The notes under the pieces: generated by a model | The model's database searches: none | What the model saw: the letters and a program-made list of their open reading frames with translations, nothing else | Told to the model about the DNA's origin: nothing | Shown: piece after piece, positions 25,501 through 39,700 of the stretch | Layout of the letters: the number at the start of each line of letters is the position of its first letter | Position numbering within the stretch: the first letter of the stretch is position 1 | Origin: Megaustenia siamemsis | Taxonomy: Eukaryota > Mollusca > Gastropoda > Stylommatophora > Ariophantidae | Direction: 5' to 3' | NCBI GenBank assembly: GCA_032433765.1 | Contig: JAVIAB010000160.1 | Span: forward strand, 31,354,121-31,418,120 | Length of the DNA: 64,000 nt | Translations under genes and position numbers: made by a program

Positions 25501-28500
25501 TAACCACATCATTATGTCTTTGTTAAGCATAATTCATCTTTTCAAAACCCTTGGTGACTTGTATCTTTTTATACATTGTTAATGCATATACTATTTCCTG
25601 TCATTATTAGGTTTCTTTTTCTAATACTGTACACATGGGGCACACAAGTGGCAGGTTAACAACCATTGGTGTAACATGAAAACCATCATAAACCCCAACA
25701 ACTTCCTGTTATCTATTTTCTCTATTGTTGACTCTCAGATATGCTACAATATTTAAATAAATATTCTTTTTCTGTTATTCTTCATCTTTCCAGAAAACTG
25801 TTCTATTCTGGTTTTATAATTTCAGATCTGTTTGTAAAGATTGGCTCAGTTAAAAAAAAAATTGGCTCAATAATAGTAAATAACCCCCTCGCTCTTATTG
25901 ACAAGAATTTGTTGCTCAGGATTATTTTTTTTACTTTATGAAATGTTCTTTCTGGACTACATATACAGTCTGAAGTAAAAGCTTGCCAAGATATTTAAAT
26001 AGAGTAAGAATTTGTTTCCAATTTCTTTTAATTTGATTCTAAAAAGTTTTGTTTCTTTGATATGATATTGCAGAGTCAATAATATCCTTGTTTGTCTTAT
26101 GCACAGCCCGGCTCAGACAGTGGGTGTACCGCCTGCGTGGTCTTAATGCAAGGAAAAAGCTAATTGTTGCAAATGCAGGTGATTCCAGGTGTGTGCTATC
26201 AAGAGCAGGCAAAGCTGTGGATCTTTCCTTTGACCACAAACCAGAGGATGATTCTGAAAAAGACAGAATAGAAAATGCTGGAGGCAAAGTGACGGCTGAT
26301 GGTCGTGTGAATGGTGGCCTTAATTTGTCACGAGCTATAGGTAGAGTAACCATTTTACAACTTATTAGTTCTGTCCATAGCAGCAGTGCGCAAGAGCTAA
26401 TTTGGGACATTGTGTAAGTTAAGGTTCCCACCACACTTTGATGGGTATATGGAGAGTATAAAGTTATTGACAATACTTTTTCATAACCAATTTTGTGATA
26501 TCACTCCAGACTGCTTGTACCAAGAAAAATCTCTGGTACCCATTTTAGGGGTCTGATAACATGGAAGCCTTGTCAGTCCGAAAAATGTTTACTGAGTCTA
26601 GGAATTGAACCTGGACCCTTCTGATCAGTAGTGCTGAGTTCACTGGCCACCGGCAGGGCTTGGGTATGTGAAATTATTGGTATATTTTGTGCTACATTTT
26701 ACATCAAATGTACTGTTTTCTTGCTTGCATTCACCTTAGAACTTGAGCATGCCATTTTTGAGTACTGGGTTGTCTATCTTCTCAATCCCTAATCATTTCG
26801 CCAGACTGGACTGGTTAGTCTGCATAAGCCATCAGCTGTGAGTCGCTGAAAACTTTCAGCTCTGTTGCTGTCAGGTGCCTCTGCTCTGTTTTCAGCAATG
26901 GTGTGTTAAACTTAAAATTCACTATATATAAGGAGCAGATTTCACTGAACGTGTTAGATTCCTTAAAGACTGAAATGATGGTAATATCACAGAGTAAAGT
27001 AAAGATTACTGTCATGCTGAGTGGGATATAGGAAATATGGTATTACTGACCATAATTTTTTTATAGACCTTTGGCACACGATTTTTATGGCAATGTGGTT
27101 GGCATTACACCCATGCCGCTTTACTTTCCCAGAAAAAATCCGGTACCCATTTAAGGCTGGGTGAACCCAGGAACCGTCAATCAGGATCGAACCTGACCTC
27201 TTGTCCTCTGTAGTCCAGTTCACTAACCACTGAGCTATCATGGCTCCCATATCACAGAGAATTTGTGGGGAAAAAAAGCAAACACAAGTAGCCAAGTACT
27301 TGAAAAGAGGATGATGACCCTATAGAACTATATTTTTAAAAAACTAAACAAAATCAAAGCAATTGAAAATTGACTTGAAATGGAAATATCAAGCAAAAAA
27401 TAAAAAGGAAAAGGTTTCTTTGAAGACATTGCACACTGGAGACTTAAGTTAATTGTGAAAGCTACAACAGCTAGAGATTATTTAATAAAAAATATTAAAA
27501 TCTACACATTAGCTTTAGTGGTTTTTTTTAAAAATATATAATTTTGTTTCACAACATTGTTTCCACATGCACACCCATCTTGAATGTCTACATCAGATTT
27601 AGCCAGTTGGTTTGTCAGCTTAGCCACCTCTTAATATTTTCAGAAGGTTAACTATTATGATTCCATTAGTTTGCATCTCATTTGTCCATCAATAATCTAG
27701 GCCTCATTTAGGAACATAGGTCACAGGTCTCTCCATCTATCCTTTTTTTTTTTCCTTTTCTGTTTCCTTTTATTGAAGGTCATTAGATATTGGATAGTTT
27801 TCATTTATTTCTTAGGTCTTTTTTGTTTCCTCTTTATTGTAGGTTCCATGCCAAATTGCTTAGTGTGTCAAATCCATCTTCATTTTCTATTATGATCTGT
27901 TGTTCTATTACTTTTGTTATGTTTTTTCCCCTAGTCCTCTTCTTTATCTGCCATTAAAAGAATGTTAGGTTGGAACTGGTGGTTTGCAGCAAAGCTGTGA
28001 TATCTTGACCTTTTGGACAAGTACATCTGACTTCAGTATAGCATTTTTGAGTTTCAGATTAAGTTATTTGAATAGAAACATTGCTGAAACAATCACGACT
28101 TCCATGTAGTTTGGTCAAAGGGAATAATAGAATTATTATTCCCTATTATCGCCTCGGAAGTTTCCCTATTTAATAATATTTATTTATTATTATTTGTCTC
28201 TAGTTTGGTCAAACAAAGATGACCTTATTAATACTTATTTATTTTTTATCTCTTAGGTGACCATGTGTATAAATGTAATAAAGATCTGCCTGCAGAAGAA
28301 CAAATGATTACTGCATTGCCAGATGTTGAAACTGCAGAGTTGTGTGATGAGGACCAGTTCATTGTTATTGCATGTGATGGCATTTGGTAAGATAACAAGC
28401 AGTTATGTGCTGATCCTATAGCTTCTGTGTTTTAACAATGTTTATTCCTGCTGCTTGAGCTCAGGTTTGAGGAGAGAATTATCAAGAAAGTCAGTGGTGC

Positions 28501-31500
28501 TTTTGCTCTAACTGCAATTAGTTTGATGATGGAGGTCATGGCAGTAACTAAGGCAAGAGCTTGGCTAGAGAAGCTTAGTAAGTGGGTGGACTTGAAGGCA
28601 GTGAGTGATTGGAGTTGCTGTCAAAGCTGAATAGAATCTGCTACATTTTGGTGTCAGGATTGAGTTATTTGCGGGTCATCATCATTGCACTCTGAACATG
28701 TCCATAATAGGTGCTCATATCCCCTCCTCAGCAATTCCCTCACAGTGTCCAGCGACTGACGACTCCAGTTCTATGTTGGTTGATAAGTCTTCTTACACGG
28801 CCACTAAGTTTCTCATTTCTGGCTGTGCCCATCTTAACTCCCATTTCCATCATCCGAAGAAGTGATGTGGAATTGTGTTTGTCGAAGTCCTGTGCTCTTC
28901 CCACATCTCGGAGGGCATTGATGATGTCCGCCCGATCCATTGGTTGCCCGTCCTCAACGACAGCGCAGCTAGCCAACCTGTCCGCTCTTTCATTTCCCCG
29001 TACACCTGCATGTCCAGGGACATAGACAAAGGTGACCGTACATATTTTGGATTTCTGCAACGACTCTACCCATTGCATGCGTACAGAGCCTGCCTCGACT
29101 TTTTAAATTTTGTGTAATGATATTCAGAGTGAATGAATGTGCAGACAATTGCTGGTACAATTCTTGCTGAGAGTGAATGAGAAAAGAACTGGGCTGACAT
29201 ACTAATTGCTCTCAAGGAGCGGACGAGTAAGTAATTCTGTCAATGAATGTGAGCATACAACCGTAACTAGACTGCATATGAGAACTTTACATTAAAAGGG
29301 GGCAATACTAAACAATGCAGGGAGGTAAAGATGACAATTGATCAGTGAGGATAATTCAACAAAGAACAGGGATTTTCAGCGACTACGCTTTGAGGGATGT
29401 ACTGAGAGGATCCGAGTATGGAGCAGAGAGAGTGGAGTAAAGGGATCATTTATCCAACTTCTTCTTCTTCTACCTTTTAGCTCCCAGTGGAGCATAGGTC
29501 TTCAACAAACACTTTCCAAGTCGTTCTGTTTTTTGCAATTCTTTTAAGATCATTCCATGTCTTCCCCATCATCTTCATCTCTGCTTCAATCTGTCTTCTC
29601 CAAGAATTCCTTGGTCTTCCTCTTTGTCTTTTCCCCTGGGGATTCCAAAAAAAGGGCCTGTTGTGTAATACTCTCAGTTGGTTTCCGTAGTGTGTGTCCT
29701 ATCCATCGCCATCGTCTTCGCTGTATTTCTTTATCCACTGGTATTTGACCGGTACATTTCCATAATTCCACGTTTGTGACTTTGTCCTGCCATTTCCATC
29801 CCTTTATTCTGCGCAAGCATCCATTAATGAAAGTCTGTACCTTCGTGATTGTCAATTTTGTTATTCTCCATGTTTCACAGCCATATAATAGAACCGACTT
29901 AACATTGGAGTTGAAAATTTGTATTTTTGTATTTAGCCTAATTTCTTTGGATTTCCATATGTTTCCCAGTGCAATGAAAGCTCCTCTTGCTTTTGATATC
30001 CTTATTTTGGTATCGTTTTCTGTTCCTCCCTCTTTATCTATATTACTGCCCAGATATATATAAGATTGTACGTCTAGTAGAGGTATTTCTCCTAGTTTTA
30101 TTTGGTTATTGCCAACTGCATTAATTCTCATAATGTTGGTCTTATCTCTATTAATCTTTAGTCCTAGCTGTTGTGATCTCTCATCTAATATACTCATTTT
30201 ATCTTGCATCTGTTGGTGGCTGTGTGATAGGAGAGCTATGTCATCAGCAAAGTCTAAATCATCAAGTTGTTTGGTCAGTGACCACTGGATCCCATTTCTG
30301 TTGTTTTGAGTTATTTTCATAATCCAATCTATGGCCAGTAGAAAGAGAAATGGAGACAGAAGGCATCCTTGCCTTACTCCTGTTCTTATTTCAAATGCTT
30401 CTGTAAGCTGTCCTTCATGCACCACACTACATTTTGTTCCTTCATACATTGTTTTTATCAGGTTAATAAACTTTATGGGGATTCCATAATGACTCAGCAA
30501 CTTCCAAAGCATTCTTCTGTCTAAACTATCAAATGCCTTTTCGTAATCTATGAATCCAATATAAAGTGGGGATTTTAGTTCTAAACTTTGTTCAACTATT
30601 ATACGTAGAGTAGTTATTTGATCAGCACATGATCTGTTCTTCCTAAAACCTGCTTGTTCATCTCTCAAGTGTTTCTCTATAGCCTCTTTTAGTCTCTCCA
30701 GAATGATTCTGCCTAATATTTTTCCTGGCACTGATAGTAGCATAATTCCCCTATAATTTGTGCACTCCTGTAAACTTCCTTTCTTTGGTAGTTTGATCAT
30801 ATAACCTTCTCTCCAGTCTTTAGGTATTTCTTCCCTCTCCCAAATTTTATCCAATAGATTATGTAACATCTTGGTAGAGGTGATAATATCTGCTTTGATG
30901 GCTTCCGAAGGAATTTCATCTGGTCCTGTGGCTTTACCATCTTTTAACAGTTTGATGGCTTTCATTATTTCTTCTTTGCTTGGTTTTCCGCAGTTAACTT
31001 GTAATTCTTCTTCTGCTGGTAGTATATCTGGAGGATTATTTGAGCCAGGTCTGTTCAAAAGTTCTTCAAAGTGCTCCTTCCATCTCTCCATTTGTTCCTT
31101 TATATTACTAAGCAGATTTCCTTTCTTATCTTTGATAAAGGCGTTGATCTGTTTGTATTTTCCACCTAATTTCTTTGTGCTGTTGTACAGTTCTTTCATA
31201 TTCCCTTTATTTGCTGCTTCTTCTGCCTCTTTAGCTAATTCATCTATATATTTCCTCTTATCCCTTTTAATGCATCTTCTCACTTCTTTGTTCACCTCTG
31301 TGTAAGCTTCATGTGTCTTGGCTTTATTACTTCTTGTTTTGCTTTTATTTATGTCTGCTTTCTTGTTCTTTCTTTCTTTAATTTTATCCAGGGTCTCTGC
31401 TGTCATCCATGCCTTATTCTGGCGTTCTCTTTTCCCCAGTGTTTCTTCGCATGTCTCTTTCCATATATTTTTTACCTGTTTCCAATGATCTTCTATATTT

Positions 31501-33571
31501 ATTGTATTTTCTAGTTGTTGGAGGACTTGGTATTTGTTTGATATTGTGACTGCGAATTTATCTTTAATTCCTTGTTCTTTAAGAAACCCTACATTGAAAT
31601 ACGTTCTGCCCTTATTCGTTGTAGTATACCTTTTTAATTTAATTTTAAGTTTGGCTAACAGAAGATGATGATCAGAAGCTATATCTGCCCCTCTATATAC
31701 TTTTACATCCTGTAAGGATGACTTAAACTTATTATTAATACATATGTGATCAATTTGATTTTCCGTTCTATGATCTGGTGACACCCATGTAGCTTTGTGT
31801 ATTCTTTTATGTTGGAATATTGTTCCTCCTAGGCTCATTTGATTAAGGGCGCAGAAATTCACAAATATCTCTCCATTCTCGTTTATATCTCCAAGTCCAT
31901 GTTTTCCCATAATCTCTTCAAAGCCTCTGTTGTCTGATCCTACCTTAGCATTTAGGTCTCCCATCAAGATTATAATATCCTTGGCTCGTCTTGCATCCAT
32001 CTGGCATTGTAGCTGTTTATAAAAATCATCTTTAACTGAGTCATCTTTATCGTTGGTTGGTGCATAGCATTGTATAATGTGTAATTTTATTTTGTTTTTG
32101 GTTGTTCTAAATGTTGCTCTCACCAGTCTTGGTCCCACTGCCTCCCATTCTATTAGTGTCTTCTGTGCATTCTTTGATAGCATTATAGCTACCCTTCGCT
32201 ATGTTGTGCTCCTGTTCCTGGTGTCCTGATGATAAAATCATCTCCCCTGTATTCAATTTTATTCTCTCCGCTCCCAGCCATCTTGTTTCACACATTCCCA
32301 GAATATCTATCTTGTAGTTGTTCATTTCTGCTGCCACTTGTGCCGCTTTTCCCTGTTCGTTAAGGGTACGAACATTCCAGGTGCCAATTCTGGATGATTT
32401 CCTGGTAGACAAAGGGTGAGTCGGCAACCCGGACTCCTTATGGCTTTCTCCGGATTGCGTCATACGTCTCTTAGACAGAGAGCCCTTCTCTTTCCTGGTT
32501 GACGGATTTACTTTATCTTTCTTTGACTTGTTCATGTTTGTGAAGTTTTTTCGGCTTATTTTTTTACAGTATGGGATAGCCAGTCCCATGCCTAACCCTC
32601 CTTTCTCGCCTCTTACGAACATGCCTGGTAGGGTACAGCGCCGCTATTCTTTACTTCCCTTTCGGGCCCCGGCAGCGCACGGGCGATTTATCCAACTAAT
32701 TTACCACTATTCCTGCTTGAGCAAGACTTCATGGAAACAGTGCTGCAGACATCTGTATAATTTTGTTTATAAAACTATCATGAATAGCAAGAAGTGGCTT
32801 TTCCAGTTTCAAACTTTCTCAATGCAGCAACAAAGGTGATCAGTGCCTTCCAGTAGGTGACAAAGTACTGAAGAGATGTTTCTGCAGGGATACACTTGTG
32901 GCAATCTAATGACCTATTTGCTAAAATGTGAGTGCCTGGCTTGTAGAGTTAGTGTGCTTATGGTGATCAAAAACATCTTGAGCATGCACATCTCTCAAAC
33001 TAGAAAATGCTTTGGTTAACTGCTGTGAGGTTAAACTCTTCACAACTCTATACACTCTCTATGGCGTTGTATTTTAAGTGACATCATATGCCATACTATG
33101 TTCTAATGATGATGAATTTCTTTACATTTATCTTTGTCTTCATTGTTTTGTCTTCTCTTCCCCCCCCCCCCCTTTTTTTTAAAATTTATTCTTTACTTCT
33201 TATTTCTTTATTATGCAATCAGCTCTAATTCAATCTGGATTCTTTTCTACATTCTACTGTCTTTAAGTTTTGTTCCTGCTACAGTTTCTCCTCTGATGTA
33301 TTGAGTGGACCAATTTCTTTTCTTCAAGTCTATGTTGGAGATACACTGCTAGCACTAGGTTTGCTGTCATTTTTTGCTAGGCCGAAGAGTCACGGACTGG
33401 TCGTAGCTAGCTTAAATTTGTTATACAAATAGTATCTGAATCTTTTAAAGTAACCAAGTATGGAAACAGAGTGGATAATGTGGCCTCTTACAGACAGCCA
33501 ATAATATACATTATCCACATAGTTTTTTTGTGTGTGCATGTTTTGGTTTTATATAAATATATTTAAAATGT

Positions 33572-33617
<46 letters not shown>

Positions 33618-33701
33618 TCATGTGCCATACCAGTTGGCGTAGGTGATCATGTCCCTCCACAATCTTCTATCTACAGTGCATCGTATCAGTTCTGTTGTTG
33701 A

Positions 33702-33782
<81 letters not shown>

Positions 33783-36700
33783 GTACAATAAACCAGAAGG
33801 ACATAAATGCACTTCATCCTCTATATGATCAATACACCACAGGCTAGAAGTCTCACTGATAGCCATTGATACTTCTCTACATATACTTTTTCTGAGCTCA
33901 CAAGACATCTACAACCCGTTCATTGTTCACCCTTTAAGAAAATAAATGAGTTGTGTTACTGTTTAGAGCTCTTGTGTTATTGTTTACAGCTCTTGTGTTA
34001 TTGTTTACAGCTCTTGTTATTGTTTACAGCTCTTGTGTTATTGTTTACAGCTCTTGTGTTATTGTTTACAGAGAGGTGTGATATCTTACACCTCTGACCC
34101 ATCACATCTGACTTCAGCTATACATTTTATCTGCCTGGTTGCTGTCCCTATTTGCTTCTATTTACTTGGCCAGACTAGTTGATCTATTTCCAAAGGCACT
34201 CAGACTGGTAGAGTAGGATCTTAATTAGCTATGGCTGCTAATCTTAATGTAAGCAGTCAGCTATGAGTTGCTGACCACTTTCGGTCTGGTGCTTTTATGT
34301 GTCTTGCCCTGCGTTTCAATATGTAGCTAAAATAATATTCCTCTTGAGGATTTGGAACATACTGCCAGCATGTCTTTTATATTTTGATTCAAATCAGAAA
34401 TTATTTAGATATAAGTGTTTCTAGACTATTTAGGGATTATAAACTCTGGGAATTGCCACACAGCAGTTTCTGCTTTACATATTAACTTGACCCATTTTAA
34501 CTTATAGTGTCTTCATCAATATTTTGTGCCCCTGTCTTTTTCTACTAATGAAGACCTTATAAAGCGAAACTTTTGTTGTTGAGACCAGACTCAAATCCTT
34601 AATGCTGTAACTTACAATTTATATAGGATAATTTTTCTCTTACTTTACACCAGCTTTACTGCTGCCCTGTATGATTAAGTTGTAGAACTGATTTTATTGC
34701 ATTCAGCCCAACTCCAAAACTTGGTGAAAAGTATGCCTGTCAATAATTTCAACTGCTACTTATTTTCCTTAGTCAGAGAGAAACAGCTTTCAGAGGTTAA
34801 TATGTCTTGTAGGGCAAGAACATAGTTTCCCACTTTACTTGCTCTGTGGCTATCCATCACAAGGTGCATCAAAGTCTGGTCTACATTGTTCATCTGTTTC
34901 TACTTTAGGTTGTCCTTGGTCTGCCTGTCTTTCTCCCTCGTAAGGAAAGATAATATCAGAGGGTACAAATACTTACTGCCTCTCATCTCTCACTGACACA
35001 ACATTGTGCCTTAAGGTTAAAATACAAATGTATTTACTGATCGAAATAGGCATAATTATACACAAGTGATTTTATAGCACAATACACATTGAAGAAAACC
35101 CTACTAAGATTGTCACAACATTTTAATCATAGATTACGATACATATCTGTTGGTCCCTTTTTCACAATTTTGTCGTAAAAGTTACTACCATTTCACTGTT
35201 GCATTTGGAGTTTAAAAAAATAAGATTTTCTTTGAACTATTGGTGCACAGCTGTGTGTTTACCCAAGCTGACACATGTAAATTGGGTGCTGTAATAATTT
35301 CCTGGGTTCGATTTATGGCCTGAAATTTGAACCATGGCGCCATGTCTACCAGAGGTATTGTCTATTCACATGGCTGCTGTAGGTCTGTCAATTCACCCAT
35401 ATGTTTGTCTTTCTTAGAGTGCTGTTTGCTATCTATGTATGTGTTACAAAGATTTTTTTGATGTCTTGCCGACGGCTGAAGAGATTTCCTCCTTCTTAAA
35501 AGGGGGAAAAAAAACATATTTCTTGAAAATTGGTGAAATTTTTTTTTTAAAAAAGTTTTTTTTTTTTTGTCTACGATGCTGTCCTACCTTTTACGATGTG
35601 CTTTAGAACAAAAATGCAACATCAAAGGAAATAAATCATCATGGGTCACTGGAAGCAGTAATTAGGAAGGTATAGGGTTGTGTGGACAGAGTTTGCCCAC
35701 AGGAAACTGTCAAATTTCCAGAATATGTATTTTGAGGTGGTAATTATTACGACGGAATCTTAATATATGGGGTTAAGGAAAAATTTGTTTTCTAATTTAA
35801 AAAAAAAAGCATTAAGATTTGTATTCCAGTGTTGAATAGTTAAAATTTTAAACACTGGGTCAAGAATTATTAACCCCTGCTTCTTTATTCTTCTTGCCAG
35901 CCTTTTTTTTTTTTTTTAAATAACAAACAGCAATTCTATCATTTGCATTGCTCATTTATTATATATATATATATATCTTTGTGGCTTCCTCTAACCTCCA
36001 GCAACACCTTATGACACACCAGTGTGTTGCAACAAATATTTTTACAATAGAAATAAAGTAACTCTTTCTACTAATGTTTTTTTTCCCTTTCTCCTTCACC
36101 TCTAGGAATTACATGTCCAGTCAAGAAGTTGTTGATTTTGTTTTGAAAAAGCTGAAAAATTCAGAAATGAGAGAGAAACCATCAGCGATCTGTGAAGAGG
36201 TAATATATCTTATACCTGTCAGTAGCTAACAAATTTATATCATCAATTGTTGAAAAAAAAAAAACTATTAATATAATATTGTTCAGCGATCTTTATTTAA
36301 GTGCACATTTTTAGTAAAGAATATGCTGGAAACTATTTGGTAAGATGAACTGTGTGTGTACTTTATCTATTCATACTTCTCATGGATGTCATTTACAAAC
36401 AAATTAAGTTCCTGACTTATGACTGTGTCACCAGCAGATGATTCCAATACACTTAACGGAGGTGATATTCATATTTGGTCTGTGAAACCAAAATCACTAA
36501 TTATTAAACACACTTATACAAAGTAATATAAATTTATGAGAGAAGGCGATGGATCATCAGTAGCACATAAATAAGCACAATGATTATCTCAGAAGAGAAA
36601 AAGAAGACATCATTTATGAGGATAAACACAGGTCAGAAAGTTTCCTGATACATTGAAAAGATAGTCTCAAAGAGTGGCAGTTTGCTTCCTGAGCATCAGT

Positions 36701-39700
36701 GATTTAATTCTTCGTTCACCTAGCGAGTTACGTTGTTTTGTACATGTACTGATCCATGCATATTTGGAACGTAGATTTTAATTAATCATAATCATTCTTT
36801 TTTCTCTTTCTGGCACTCACCTGATGACTGCTAAAGATATAGTCCTCTTTGTCGTTAAAGGATAATTGGACATAGATACTTTGTTTTTTGGTTTCTTGTA
36901 GAATTGTGAAATTTCTCCTTTCTCTATCTATCTATTGTTCTTTCGAGCTGAAGACGGCACATAGGGCATAACCACAATCTTAAAGACAGAAACCTTACGT
37001 GCCAAAATGGCACATATTGCAGAGATCACCACTTCTAAAATCTATGGCTCTGTTTCCATAACAATACTTTTTACAATGACTGCTTGTCAAGCCATTGATC
37101 AATCAGCCATTGTCAGATGTTACAATATATTCCAGCTGTTCTCTTCTCATTACATGGCCAAAAATTATGATTGTTTCTTCCTAATATTGGGAATTAGCTC
37201 ACTTTTTGCTTTGACCTCTTTCAGAACGTTTTCATTACTCTTCTAATCTGTCCATGGTATTCTCAACATTGTTCTGTAAAATAACATTTCTTCAGACTCC
37301 AGTGATTTTCTTGTCTGTTGTCCTATTGTCCATGATTCATATCCATATGTTAAGACTGGCTCTACATAACATTTAAGAACTCTTTTTCTTGTTTCTATTG
37401 TCAAAAATGGATTGCATATATTCCTCATTTTTTGGTAAGCTGCTTTTGCCTGAGCCATTCTACATCTCACCTCTGTTGTACATCTTCCATCTGAGGTTAA
37501 CAAAGTTCCCAAATATTTAAATTCATTTACCTGTTTTAATATTGTTCCACTGTCTTTATTTTGCACTGAGGTGATGTCTTTTTCTTTGTTGTTACCATTA
37601 CTTCTGTATTTTTGCCATTAAGGCTGAGTCCTTTATTTTTGCTTTCTTTTGCTATAAAGTCTAACATTTCTTGTAACTCATTTTCACTTTTAGCGATTAA
37701 GACTGTATCATCAGCATATCTTAGATTATTTATATTATGACCTATGATTGTTATTCCATGCATGCCCATTATGGATCTTAAAATAGTCTCAAACAAATCT
37801 GGTGATAGCACACAACCTTGCCTAACACCCTGTTTTATTTGTTGAAACATTCCCAGTTGGTTTTCCTTATGGCCACTATTTGTTGCCAGTACATGTTCTT
37901 TATTATTCTTAGATCTTTGCTGTCTACGTTTATGTTTTCTAAAATTTTGATTATTTCTTGGTGCTTTACTTTGTCAAATGCTTTGGTATAATCTACGAAA
38001 CAAAGGTATAGATCTGTTTTCACCTCTATGGCTCTTTCTACTAAAGATCTTATGATATATATGGCATTGCTCATACCTTTAAAAAAAGTAAAGTACCCCC
38101 CGTCACGCCAAGTGGCGTATAGGGAAATATGGTGTTAGTGACCCTATATTTTACAGACCTTCAGCACATGATTTTTGGGGTAATGTGGTCGGTATTACGC
38201 CCGTGCTGCTTTTACTTTCCAGAAAAAATCCGGTACCCATTTAAGGCTGGGTGAACCCGGAGCTGTCGGTTGGGATCGAACCTACCCCTTGTCCGTAGTA
38301 GTCCAGTTCACTAACCACTGAGCTATCGCGGCTCCTACTAATTTTTAGGGAATTAGTAAAACCCAGGTGTCCTCGCCAGGATTACGAACCCCGGCTGTTG
38401 CCGTGGTAAGCCAACCGCCTATCGATTGCGCTAACCGGACAGCTCATACCTTTACCTCTAACAAAACCACACTGTTCATCACTAATTTCTGGACTTATTT
38501 TGTTTCGCACTCTTCGCATGATGATTCTTAGTAATAACTTAGTCATGTGGCTTATTGTGCGATGATCATCGCCTTCAATCGCACCAGATTTCTTTGGTAG
38601 GGCTATGATTATTGATCTGAGCAGGTCATCTGGTATATATCCGCTGTTGTAGATATCATTAAATATTTTTGTTATTATTTCTATTCCAAAATCACACATG
38701 GCTTCAATCTCTTCTTTAGTTATATTATCTGGTCCAGGGACTTTTCCTGCTTTCATATTGCGCAAGGTGTCTACCACTTCTTCTTTAAGTATTTCTGGTC
38801 CTTCTTCATTATCCTTAATATTTACTTCTGTTCGTTCATCATTATAAAGATCTTTAATGTATTCTGTCCATCATTCCCTTATGCTTTCTTGTTCAATCAA
38901 CAGTTTTCCTTCCTTATTCTTAAACATCCAGTTTTGGATTGCGTTTTTCTTACTGTTAATTCTTCATTTTGTTTGTGTATATAGCTTTGATATCTTCTTT
39001 TTGTTGCATTTCAATCTCTTTGCATCTTTCTTTTAGCTGTGCTTCTTTTGTTTCATTGCATTTTATTACAATTTCTTTATTTAATCACTTATACTCATCT
39101 GTATTTTTTAAAATTTCTTCTTCTTGTATCCATTAGCTGCAAAATGTCATCTGTCATCCATTTCTTTCTTGAATCTTGTCCTCACTGGTGGTAAGAACTC
39201 TTTTGATGTTTGTTACATTGATTCTTTTAGCATTTCCCACTGTTCATCAATGTTTTGTATCTTCTCTATTGCATTGTACCGGTTCTGAATTGGGATTTTA
39301 TATTTGTTTTGCAACTTCTTGTCTGGTAAATCTAAATTTAACTTGATGTTAACTGAGGCTCGTATTGCTGCTTTTAATTTTATTCTAAGCTTTCCCACAA
39401 CTGGTACATGATCTCTATTGCAATCTGCCCCTGGTCTAGTTTTCATACACACTAGGCTGTTTCGAAATCTATTGTTTATCATTACATAATCAAATTAATT
39501 TTATGCATTGTCTCCTAGACTTTTCCCTATCCACAGACGTCTTGGATGTTGTTTCAACCAGGTGTTTTCTATCATGTTGTGTGTTCTTGCCCAGTCACCT
39601 CTTTCATTCCTCTTGCCTAAGCCATAATGACCAACTACTTCCTTTCCTACTTTTGCTTTCAGATCCCCTAGAACTATGGTGTTTTCATGTGGCTTGCATT

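Noticed and set aside
10194..26340. Programmed frameshifting in PPM1G
   Set aside because: There is no known case in this family, and the sites lack slippery-site-plus-structure features. Missing bases in homopolymers explain both.
26088..26417. Single 109-codon ORF as an independent gene
   Set aside because: It is PPM1G exon 7 read past its donor and, before the A-run gap, in the wrong frame.
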